Below are positions 1-5,429 of a DNA stretch of 5,648 nt, in pieces; the first letter of the stretch is position 1, and each line of letters starts with the position of its first letter. The position numbers and the translations under genes were made by a program. The notes under the pieces are model-generated. The model made no database searches, was not told the DNA's origin, and saw only the letters and a program-made list of their open reading frames with translations. The stretch comes from UMGS172 sp045648145. GTDB lineage: Bacteria; Bacillota; Clostridia; Oscillospirales; Acutalibacteraceae. The DNA lies in contig JAZRNK010000138.1 of the NCBI GenBank assembly GCA_045648145.1, forward strand, positions 1 to 5,648, read 5' to 3'.

Positions 1-2
1 TC

Positions 3-1625
3 GGCATTTTCATCGTCGGTATGAATTTCATGAGCGACGCTTTGGAAAAAAGTGCGGGTATGGGCATGAAGCGATTGCTCGAAAGAATCAGTAATAACCG
101 TTTTTCCGGTGTTGGTATCGGCGCAGGTGTGACGGCAATTATTCAAAGCTCGTCTGCCACCTCTGTTATGGTTATCGGTTTGGTAAACGCAGGTGTTATG
201 ACGCTGATGCAGGCTACTCCTATTATTATGGGCGCTAACATCGGCACGACCATCACCGGTGTTTTGGTGGCTCTCAAAAACGACTATTTTAATATGGCAA
301 TGTATCTTCTCGCTTTTGCGGGTGTTATGATGGGCTTTGTTCAGAAGGAAAAGGTTAAAATTGCCGGAAGTCTTTGCTGTGGCTTGGGACTTATTTTCGT
401 TGGACTTGAGGTTATGAGTAGCGAACAGGCCTTTGGAAATCCTCTTGTTGAAGGTATGTTCACGCATATCTTCCAAAAAATTGATTTCCCGTTGCTTCTA
501 ATCTTTGTCGGTGTTGTCTTTACGGCTCTTATCCAAAGCTCCTCGGCTGCTACCGGTGTTGTTATTACAATGGTTGGTACCGGTGTGCTCCCGCTTGATA
601 TGGCGTTGTTCATCATTCTTGGCGCAAATATCGGTACCTGTGTAACGGCCCTGCTTGCCTCTGTTGGTGCAAACGCTAACTCTAAGCGTGTGGCTCTTAT
701 CCATTTTACCTTTAACGTGATTGGAACGGCGTTGTTTACTGCAATAATTTGGCTGTTCAAAGATCCGATTGTAAATCTCTTGGTTTCACTGTTTCCTGGG
801 GATGATCAGATGTCCCTTCAAATGCGAGTTTCTGCTTTCCACGTTGTCTTTAACTCCACCACCACATGCTTACTGCTTCCGTTTGTAAAACAGCTTGTGA
901 AGTACTCTTGTGCGGTTATCAAGGACAAGAAAGAAGAGAAGGAAGCCTTGGCCCTTAAATATGTTGATGACAGATTGTTGACAACGCCTTCCGTTGCTCT
1001 TATGCAGGTAAAGAAAGAGATGGACTATATGTTCAACTTGGTGGAGGAAAACACCCGCCTTTCATTTGTCACTGTTGATGACGGATCGACACAACATAGC
1101 GAAAAGATTCAAAATAACGAAGAAATCATTAACTTTATCAACAACGCTTTGACTCAATTTTTGATAAAACTGTCAGCTACAGTGGAGGAAAGTGATGAAA
1201 AGATAATCGGTGCGTATTTCCACGTTTTGAATGACTTGGAGCGTATCGGTGACCACGCCGAAAACTTCCACGAGATCGGTGTTGAGATGTTGGACAAAAA
1301 GATTGCATTTTCCGACGAGGCGCGCGGTGGCATAACGACAATGCGTGAGCATATTATGCAGATGTTCGCCATCTCCAAGGATGCATTCGAAAGCTTGAAC
1401 AGGGAAGAGCTGTCCAACTTGACCGCCTTGGAAGAAAGTGTAGACGGTATGAAGAGGGAGCTTATTGCAAGTCATTTTGCACGACTTGCCGAAGGTAACT
1501 GTAGTGCCGATGTCAGCCCATATTATTCATCTCTCATATTGGGATTGGAACGTACAGCAGACCATCTCGTAAATATTGGCTTCAGTATTGTTAATCCTAC
1601 CGGCTCTCAAAAAGTTGACGTATAA
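3..1625 (+). CDS. Na+/phosphate symporter with C-terminal PhoU-like domain (5' partial)
   Basis: This membrane protein is predicted to take up (or possibly export) inorganic phosphate with sodium. The frame is open to the left edge, reading G-I-F-I-V-G before the methionine at 21, and family members start further upstream, so the gene is truncated by the window rather than starting at 21. Numbering from that methionine, two inverted Na/Pi-cotransporter repeats are clear: QSSSAT at 42-47 followed by GANIGTT at 71-77, and QSSSAA at 172-177 followed by GANIGTC at 201-207. The QSSS motifs are the family's substrate/sodium-binding signature. Hydrophobic helices fill roughly residues 30-300. From about 325 to 525 a helical PhoU-like domain carries two E-R-x-x-D-H motifs (407-412 and 510-515), the pattern associated with metal binding in PhoU. 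Such NptA-PhoU fusions are usual in Clostridia. The PhoU part probably senses or gates transport, but that is inference. No GC-rich terminator follows, so read-through into the next genes is possible. Confidence 0.93.
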   Translation, partial: GIFIVGMNFMSDALEKSAGMGMKRLLERISNNRFSGVGIGAGVTAIIQSSSATSVMVIGLVNAGVMTLMQATPIIMGANIGTTITGVLVALKNDYFNMAMYLLAFAGVMMGFVQKEKVKIAGSLCCGLGLIFVGLEVMSSEQAFGNPLVEGMFTHIFQKIDFPLLLIFVGVVFTALIQSSSAATGVVITMVGTGVLPLDMALFIILGANIGTCVTALLASVGANANSKRVALIHFTFNVIGTALFTAIIWLFKDPIVNLLVSLFPGDDQMSLQMRVSAFHVVFNSTTTCLLLPFVKQLVKYSCAVIKDKKEEKEALALKYVDDRLLTTPSVALMQVKKEMDYMFNLVEENTRLSFVTVDDGSTQHSEKIQNNEEIINFINNALTQFLIKLSATVEESDEKIIGAYFHVLNDLERIGDHAENFHEIGVEMLDKKIAFSDEARGGITTMREHIMQMFAISKDAFESLNREELSNLTALEESVDGMKRELIASHFARLAEGNCSADVSPYYSSLILGLERTADHLVNIGFSIVNPTGSQKVDV

Positions 1626-1630
1626 TAGAT

Positions 1631-1644
1631 AAATTTTAAAATTT
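1631..1644. repeat. 14-bp AT-only perfect palindrome
   Basis: The sequence AAATTTTAAAATTT equals its own reverse complement. It begins 5 bases after the symporter stop codon. It could be a protein-binding site or a weak transcription-end structure, but it has no G or C and may be a chance product of AT-rich spacer. Confidence 0.3.
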
Positions 1645-1700
1645 GGATTTTCTATTGTTTTTCATTCAATGAGATATAAAAAGGAAAGCTTTGAGTCAGC

Positions 1701-1705
1701 GAGGG
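1701..1705 (+). promoter_or_regulatory. Ribosome binding site of the candidate 19-codon reading frame
   Basis: GAGGG lies 6 bases before the ATG at 1712. Its match and spacing to that ATG are good, which is the main reason for taking the small reading frame seriously. No other start codon is served by it. Confidence 0.4.
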
Positions 1706-1711
1706 TATATT

Positions 1712-1771
1712 ATGTTAGCAATTTTTTACATGATTTCTTTGCTTGGTATTAAACCGGAGGCGATATTATAA
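1712..1771 (+). CDS. Candidate 19-residue leader peptide overlapping the phosphodiesterase start
   Basis: This very short reading frame runs from ATG at 1712 to TAA at 1769-1771 and encodes the 19 residues MLAIFYMISLLGIKPEAIL. It has a plausible GAGGG ribosome binding site at the right distance. Its stop codon shares its last A with the ATG of the downstream phosphodiesterase (TAATG), an arrangement typical of translational coupling. The downstream gene's own GGAGG site lies inside this frame, so ribosomes translating it would pass over that site. The peptide is mostly hydrophobic (residues 1-13) with a short more polar end. I recognise no family. It may be a regulatory leader, a small membrane peptide, or a chance frame in spacer. 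Conservation of the frame in relatives would decide. Confidence 0.35.
   Translation: MLAIFYMISLLGIKPEAIL
1756..1760 (+). promoter_or_regulatory. Ribosome binding site of the phosphodiesterase gene
   Basis: GGAGG sits 10 bases before the ATG at 1771 and fixes that start. It is unusual in lying inside the short upstream reading frame, covering part of its Pro-Glu-Ala codons. Confidence 0.7.
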
Positions 1772-2775
1772 TGGCTAAAAAAGTATTAAAGATATTAAGT
1801 ATTATTCTTGCGGTTATTGTTGTTTTCTTTGTAATTATTAACGTTATACCGCCCAAAAAGAATATAGAAACAAATCCCTTTTTAGTAAAAGAGGGGCAGC
1901 TTCCGATGATTGCGGCTCACCGTGGCGGAAGCATGAACAACCCCGAAAATACAATGCTTGCATTTAAAGAGGCCGTAAGTACAATAGGGGTCGATATTAT
2001 CGAGAGCGATTTGTATCTTACCAAAGACGGATATTTGGTTTATAATCATGACGCTTATATTGATGAAACCTGCAATGTCAATGGTGATATTTCCTTAAGT
2101 GAGGTTGAAGCCTTATGCGAGGACGAAGGCCGTCGTCATTATATTGAGGATATGACCTTAGCAGAGCTCAAACAGTATAATTTCGGCTATTATTTTGAGG
2201 ACGAAAGCGGTCAGCGTACATATAAGGACGTTGCAGATATTGAAGCCGCAGGATTGCAGATTGCCACCGTCGACCAGCTTTTTGAAATGTTTTACGAAAC
2301 CCATTCCGACCTTAAATTTATCGTTGAGATAAAGGACGGCGGTGAAAGGGGTATTGAGGCTTGTCGTATCTTGGCAGAAACCTTAAACAAGTATCCTAAT
2401 TATAAAAACCAAATCGTTATAGGCACCTTTAACGACGAGATAGAGGCTGAGCTTAATGCTAATTATCCCGATTTGATGCGCGGTGCGTCGACCGGTGCGG
2501 CGGCAAAATTTGTGCTTACGCAGTATCTTGGAGTAAATATTTTTGATAACAGCGATTTTGCTTGCTTGCAAATTCCTTTGTCCTACGATATTGGAATTGA
2601 GGTGCCACTTGATAAGAAAACCTTGGTTAAGCGTGCTCATCGCAGAAATATAGCGGTGCAGTATTGGACCATAAATGACGCAGACGAAATGCGTATGCTG
2701 ATAGAAATGGGAGTAGACTGCATTATGACCGATAATCCAAAGCTTTTGCACAAGGTTTTGGAGGAATATAAATAA
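1771..2775 (+). CDS. Membrane-anchored glycerophosphodiester phosphodiesterase
   Basis: This enzyme of the GDPD family hydrolyses glycerophosphodiesters (deacylated phospholipid head groups, possibly teichoic-acid fragments) to an alcohol and glycerol-3-phosphate. Residues 5-26 form one strongly hydrophobic segment after a Lys-Lys start, with no cleavage or lipobox motif, so the catalytic domain is probably anchored on the outer face of the membrane. The TIM-barrel motifs are intact: H50-R51-G-G, the P-E-N-T at 58-61, E78 and D80 (metal ligands), H93 in N-H-D (second catalytic histidine), E186-I-K188, W299, and T-D-N-P at 320-323. At 334 residues the length is normal for this anchored class. 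Between H93 and the usual T-L-A-E-L segment (129-133) there are about 20 extra residues that partly resemble that segment. The gene follows a phosphate symporter and ends just before a strong terminator. The substrate cannot be read from sequence. Confidence 0.93.
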   Translation: MAKKVLKILSIILAVIVVFFVIINVIPPKKNIETNPFLVKEGQLPMIAAHRGGSMNNPENTMLAFKEAVSTIGVDIIESDLYLTKDGYLVYNHDAYIDETCNVNGDISLSEVEALCEDEGRRHYIEDMTLAELKQYNFGYYFEDESGQRTYKDVADIEAAGLQIATVDQLFEMFYETHSDLKFIVEIKDGGERGIEACRILAETLNKYPNYKNQIVIGTFNDEIEAELNANYPDLMRGASTGAAAKFVLTQYLGVNIFDNSDFACLQIPLSYDIGIEVPLDKKTLVKRAHRRNIAVQYWTINDADEMRMLIEMGVDCIMTDNPKLLHKVLEEYK

Positions 2776-2790
2776 TAGTAACGATTAATA

Positions 2791-2820
2791 CAAAACCCCG
2801 TTCTTAAAAACGGGGTTTTG
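2791..2820 (+). terminator. Intrinsic terminator, probably bidirectional
   Basis: A perfect stem pairs CAAAACCCCG (2791-2800) with CGGGGTTTTG (2811-2820). Two inner T-A pairs extend it to 12 bp with a 6-base loop. The T run on the 3' side follows the GC core, and the mirrored A run on the 5' side makes it work-shaped for both strands. It begins 16 bases after the phosphodiesterase stop and separates the two transcription units. Confidence 0.9.
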
Positions 2821-2886
2821 TTAATGCTACAGCCTTTATATGCGATAAATATAACGATAAAAATGATTAAATTAAGCCATATTAAG

Positions 2887-2915
2887 TTGACAAATGCATT
2901 ATAAAAATTTATAAT
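2887..2915 (+). promoter_or_regulatory. Consensus sigma-A promoter for the SGNH hydrolase unit
   Basis: TTGACA at 2887-2892 and TATAAT at 2910-2915 both match consensus exactly and are separated by exactly 17 bases. AT-rich sequence with ATTAA repeated at 2866, 2871 and 2881 lies just upstream and could act as an UP element. Transcription would begin near 2922, leaving an untranslated leader of about 59 bases. The perfect match predicts a strong promoter unless it is repressed. Confidence 0.88.
2898..2915. repeat. Inverted repeat in the promoter spacer and -10 box (candidate operator)
   Basis: ATTATAAA (2898-2905) and TTTATAAT (2908-2915) are perfect inverted copies separated by two A's. The right arm contains the whole -10 hexamer. 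A dimeric repressor bound here would block the promoter. The sequence is AT-only apart from flanks, so chance is a real alternative, and no regulator is encoded nearby to pair with it. Confidence 0.35.
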
Positions 2916-2965
2916 TTCAATATAACTTTAGTGTATTAGGCTCAAGTCCTGTTACGCTGATGATT

Positions 2966-2972
2966 AAAGGAG
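2966..2972 (+). promoter_or_regulatory. Strong ribosome binding site of the SGNH hydrolase gene
   Basis: AAAGGAG lies 8 bases before the ATG at 2981 and supports that start. Confidence 0.8.
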
Positions 2973-2980
2973 TGTAAAGA

Positions 2981-3625
2981 ATGTCAAAGAGAATTTTGTT
3001 TCAGGGTGATTCAATAACCGATTGCGGCAGAGTGAGAACTGAAGAGTATAGCCTTGGCAACGGTTATCCTTTGCTTGTAAAGGCACAGCTTGGAGCCGAT
3101 TGCCCTAATGAATATGAATTTATAAACAGAGGTATTAGTGGCCACCGTATTGTAGACCTTTATGCTCGTATTAAATCAGAATTTATCAATATAAAGCCTG
3201 ATTATGCAAGTATTTTTATCGGTGTTAATGATGTTTGGCATGAAATCTCATACAATAACGGGGTTGATACTAAAAAATTCGAAAAAATATATACAATGCT
3301 GTTAGATGAGATATATGAGGCTTGTCCTAATATTAAGTTAATATTAATGACACCTTTTGTTCTTGAAGGACCTTTGACCTGTAATACCGAGGCTATCCCT
3401 GACAGATTTGAGAGATTAAAGGTTGGTGTGGCTGAAAAGGCAGATGTCGTCAAAAAAACAGCCGAAAAATATAACCTTCCTTGCATAGATTTACAAGCTG
3501 CATTTGATGAAGCGTGCAAAAAAGCGGGTCCTACATATTGGACAATGGATGGTGTTCATCCTACTTCATGCGGACATGAGATTATTAAAAGACTTTGGCT
3601 TGAAAATTTTGAAAAAATAAAATAA
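2981..3625 (+). CDS. SGNH/GDSL-family hydrolase (esterase or deacetylase)
   Basis: This is a serine hydrolase that probably removes acyl or acetyl groups from an ester substrate such as a sugar, lipid or xenobiotic ester. All family blocks are present: G9-D10-S11 with nucleophile S11 (block I), G54 in the S-G-H stretch (block II, oxyanion hole), G81-V-N83-D84 (block III, oxyanion hole N83), and D190-G-V-H193-P (block V, catalytic Asp and His). At 214 residues it is a single complete domain. There is no signal peptide or membrane segment, so it is predicted to be cytoplasmic. It has its own consensus promoter and a strong ribosome binding site, and it stands 19 bases before the exporter genes, probably as the first gene of that transcript. 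Arginine codon use is unusual for the window: 7 of 9 are AGA, while neighbours mostly use CGN. The true substrate cannot be inferred. Confidence 0.92.
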   Translation: MSKRILFQGDSITDCGRVRTEEYSLGNGYPLLVKAQLGADCPNEYEFINRGISGHRIVDLYARIKSEFINIKPDYASIFIGVNDVWHEISYNNGVDTKKFEKIYTMLLDEIYEACPNIKLILMTPFVLEGPLTCNTEAIPDRFERLKVGVAEKADVVKKTAEKYNLPCIDLQAAFDEACKKAGPTYWTMDGVHPTSCGHEIIKRLWLENFEKIK

Positions 3626-3644
3626 TTTTTATAAAGAAGTGAAA

Positions 3645-4400
3645 ATGTTGAAACAACTTTTTACCTGCGCTATGGATATCGGTGAACAAATGCTGGTTTC
3701 AGGCGCTGAGGTGCATAGGGTAGAGGAGAGCATAAAGCGTATGTGTTATGCTTTCGGCGCAAAAAGAGTAGACGTTTTTATCATAACCAGCAGTATGGTC
3801 GTAACCTTTTACGAAAATGACCAAACGTCATACACTCAAACCCGACGCATAACCTCAATAACAACTGATTTTGAAAAATTACATCATCTGAACAAGCTTT
3901 CAAGACAAATCTGTCAAACCAAAATGACGGTAGAGGAAATTCGTGAACAAATGGAGCTCGCCGGCAAACGTAAGACGTATCCGTTTTGGGTTGAATGCGT
4001 GTGCTATTCGGTTATAGCGGGTGCTTTTACCTTGTTCTTTGGTGGTGGATATATCGAGGCAGTTGTATCGTTAGTTATAGGTCTTGTTGTAAGGTTTGGT
4101 ATTTTCTTGACCGATGTAACCGTTCCCAATAAAGTGTTTTCTAAGTTTTTTTCGTCTGTTATTGCAACCTTATTTGCTTTTGTGGCCGTAAAAATAGGGT
4201 TTATACATAATGTTGATAAGGTTATAATAGGCAACATTATGACACTTATTCCCGGCATCGGTCTTACAAATGCTTTGCGTGATTTATTTACTGGCGATAG
4301 TATAGCAGGTCTTTTGCGTACTATTGAGGCAATACTCATAGCTTTAGCTATTGCCGCAGGATATTTTCTTGTTGTTATTTTGGGAGGTATTGTGCTATGA
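3645..4400 (+). CDS. Threonine/serine exporter, ThrE N-terminal half (DUF1212)
   Basis: This is the larger subunit of a split ThrE-type exporter, a membrane protein family that exports threonine and serine. I chose ATG at 3645 (251 residues) because AGAAG at 3635-3639 is spaced 5 bases before it. A GTG at 3639 in the same frame would add only two residues and lacks a binding site of its own. Residues 1 to about 110 form the soluble domain typical of the family, with the G20-A-E22-x-x-R25-x-E27 motif. About five membrane helices follow from roughly 115 to the end. The family's conserved P203-G204 with L-T-N-A-x-R-D-L (207-214) and G217-D218 lies near the fourth helix. In Corynebacterium ThrE both halves are one polypeptide; here the second half is the next gene, overlapping by four bases. 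Dipeptide or related export cannot be excluded. Confidence 0.92.
   Translation: MLKQLFTCAMDIGEQMLVSGAEVHRVEESIKRMCYAFGAKRVDVFIITSSMVVTFYENDQTSYTQTRRITSITTDFEKLHHLNKLSRQICQTKMTVEEIREQMELAGKRKTYPFWVECVCYSVIAGAFTLFFGGGYIEAVVSLVIGLVVRFGIFLTDVTVPNKVFSKFFSSVIATLFAFVAVKIGFIHNVDKVIIGNIMTLIPGIGLTNALRDLFTGDSIAGLLRTIEAILIALAIAAGYFLVVILGGIVL
4382..4387 (+). promoter_or_regulatory. Ribosome binding site of the second exporter gene, inside the first
   Basis: GGGAGG lies within the last codons of the upstream gene, 9 bases before ATG 4397. It supports independent initiation in addition to coupling through the ATGA overlap. Confidence 0.7.
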
Positions 4401-4843
4401 CATCTTTCGAAATAATACAGATTTTAACCGGTTTTGTGGGTTCAATCGGGTTTGCTGTGCTTTTTAATATTCGCGGTATAAGACTGTTGGTGGCATCGCT
4501 CGGCGGCCTCTTGTCTTGGGCGTTGTTTGTTGTATTAAGCCATTTTATTTCAAACGAACCGGTAAATTACTTTATAGTTGCTTTGGTGGTTTCACTTTAT
4601 GCCGAGCTAATGGCAAGAGTGCTTAAAACACCAACAACAACCTTTATTACCACGTCTTTAATACCGTTAATACCGGGTAGCTCTCTTTATTATACAATGG
4701 CGTATGCTTTCGAAAGTAATATGGAGAGATTTTTACAAAAAGCAATTTATACTCTTCAGCTTGCTTCGGCGTTAGCGTTGGGTATAATTGTTGCTATAAC
4801 CTTTACTAATGTAATTAGCAATTTGTTCCGCAAGAAAAATTAA
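4397..4843 (+). CDS. Threonine/serine exporter, ThrE C-terminal half (DUF3815)
   Basis: This is the small partner subunit of the split exporter, 148 residues and almost entirely hydrophobic, with about five predicted helices (near 5-24, 28-49, 56-74, 80-100 and 116-140). With the five helices of the upstream subunit this gives the ten expected of full-length ThrE. The family motif P-L-I-P-G-S-S-L-Y-Y-T-M is visible, with P93-G94 at its core, mirroring the P-G-I-G-L-T-N motif of the partner. The short C-terminus ends in basic residues, which suggests a cytoplasmic end. The start ATG overlaps the upstream TGA (ATGA), so the two subunits are almost certainly co-translated and made in similar amounts. 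No terminator follows before the amidase gene. Confidence 0.92.
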   Translation: MTSFEIIQILTGFVGSIGFAVLFNIRGIRLLVASLGGLLSWALFVVLSHFISNEPVNYFIVALVVSLYAELMARVLKTPTTTFITTSLIPLIPGSSLYYTMAYAFESNMERFLQKAIYTLQLASALALGIIVAITFTNVISNLFRKKN

Positions 4844-4858
4844 TTTAATAAACCCAAA

Positions 4859-4890
4859 TCCTTCTTCTCAACATATTATAAAGTGAAGGA
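4859..4890 (+). promoter_or_regulatory. Possible stem pairing over the amidase ribosome binding site
   Basis: TCCTTC (4859-4864) is exactly complementary to GAAGGA (4885-4890), which covers most of the AAGGAGG site of the next gene. The loop is 20 bases and the stem only 6 bp, so it would be weak. It might lower translation of the amidase when the leader is free of ribosomes, or be coincidental since any CCTT run pairs with a ribosome binding site. Confidence 0.25.
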
Positions 4891-4892
4891 GG
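4886..4892 (+). promoter_or_regulatory. Full-consensus ribosome binding site that decides the amidase start
   Basis: AAGGAGG is the complete anti-16S complement. Two ATGs follow: the one at 4895 is only 2 bases away and out of frame with the amidase, while the one at 4899 is 6 bases away and opens the amidase frame. The latter is the start. Confidence 0.85.
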
Positions 4893-4898
4893 ATATGT

Positions 4899-5381
4899 AT
4901 GCGAGAACTACCATATAACCGTCAAAAAGCGGTACAGTATGCAAAAAAGTGGGCATTGAGTCGAAATCCTGCTTATTATAATTTTGAGGATATCGGCGGT
5001 GATTGCACAAATTTTGCTTCTCAGTGTATTTATGCAGGTGCAGGCGTGATGAACTATACTCGAGAAACAGGATGGTTCTATATTTCTGCTTCTGACCGCA
5101 CACCGTCGTGGACGGGGGTCGAATATCTTTATCGGTTTCTTGTTACCAACCGTTCGGCCGGACCGTACGGTCACGTTGTGCTGCAAAACGAGGCGCAACC
5201 GGGTGACGTTGTGCAGTTAGGACACGATGACGGCAGTTTTTATCATACGCCTGTTATTATCGCAACCTTTCCGACAATATTGGTTGCGGCACATACCTAT
5301 GATGTGTTGAATCGGCCGCTTAATTCTTATAGCTATGACGTTGCGCGCTTCATTCATATCGACGGTGTACGTTCTTGGTAA
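4899..5381 (+). CDS. Stand-alone Amidase_6 domain protein
   Basis: This 160-residue protein is a single Amidase_6 (putative amidase, PF12671-type) domain, a papain-like fold thought to cut amide bonds, perhaps in peptidoglycan or peptides; activity is largely unproven for the family. Visible signatures are the N-terminal Y-N-R-x-x-A-V-x-Y-A stretch (6-15), G33-G-D-C36-T-N-F with C36 the expected nucleophile, W-x-G-V near 71-74, the Q-x-G-D-V-V-Q stretch before the active-site H116, and A-H132-T-x-D135 close to the end. The catalytic set thus looks complete. In many relatives the domain sits at the end of secreted proteins, but here there is no signal peptide, membrane segment or extra domain, so it is either cytoplasmic or released another way. 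It follows the exporter pair by 55 bases with no clear terminator between. A CATATTATA sequence at 4872-4880 resembles a sporulation sigma-K -10 box, without a convincing -35. Confidence 0.88.
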   Translation: MRELPYNRQKAVQYAKKWALSRNPAYYNFEDIGGDCTNFASQCIYAGAGVMNYTRETGWFYISASDRTPSWTGVEYLYRFLVTNRSAGPYGHVVLQNEAQPGDVVQLGHDDGSFYHTPVIIATFPTILVAAHTYDVLNRPLNSYSYDVARFIHIDGVRSW

Positions 5382-5416
5382 GTTTTTTAAAAATTATAAA
5401 TAAATTCAAAATAAAA

Positions 5417-5421
5417 GGGAG
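5417..5421 (+). promoter_or_regulatory. Ribosome binding site that selects the GTG start of the permease
   Basis: GGGAG, preceded by A's, lies 8 bases before the GTG at 5430. The in-frame GTG at 5421 overlaps the site itself and is therefore unlikely to be used. Confidence 0.65.
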
Positions 5422-5429
5422 TGTTTTTT

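Noticed and set aside
341..760. Open frame of 139 codons on the - strand within the phosphate symporter.
   Set aside because: It lies wholly opposite a clearly conserved gene, shows no family motif, and its composition is a mirror of the + strand codons. The same applies to the - strand frames at 1154-1475, 2383-2751, 3202-3519, 4004-4339 and 4876-5198.
1655..1680. Possible promoter TTGTTT with TATAAA upstream of the phosphodiesterase.
   Set aside because: The spacer is only 14 bases and the -35 match is poor. In such AT-rich sequence this is not distinguishable from chance, so it was not listed as a feature.
2843..2861. Direct repeat of CGATAAA (2843-2849 and 2855-2861) upstream of the SGNH promoter as an activator site or repeat array.
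   Set aside because: Just two 7-base copies in an AT-rich gap; this is expected by chance and there is no third copy or CRISPR-like spacing.
2824..2904. Short + strand frame of 26 codons after the terminator.
   Set aside because: It has no ribosome binding site other than the terminator stem, would lie between a terminator and the promoter's -10 box, and reads through the -35 box.
2937..2951. T-arm-like hairpin (TAGG-CTCAAGT-CCTG) in the SGNH leader, suggesting a tRNA or T-box element.
   Set aside because: Only four pairs including one wobble, the loop lacks the initial T of TTCRA, no acceptor or anticodon arms can be paired around it, and the roughly 59-base leader is too short for a T-box.
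4895..4897. ATG immediately after the AAGGAGG site as the amidase start.
   Set aside because: It is just 2 bases from the ribosome binding site and in a different frame from the conserved amidase domain.
5382..5429. T-run and A-run (GTTTTTTAAAAA) after the amidase as a terminator.
   Set aside because: The pairing is A-T only with no GC core, so a stable termination hairpin is not supported.
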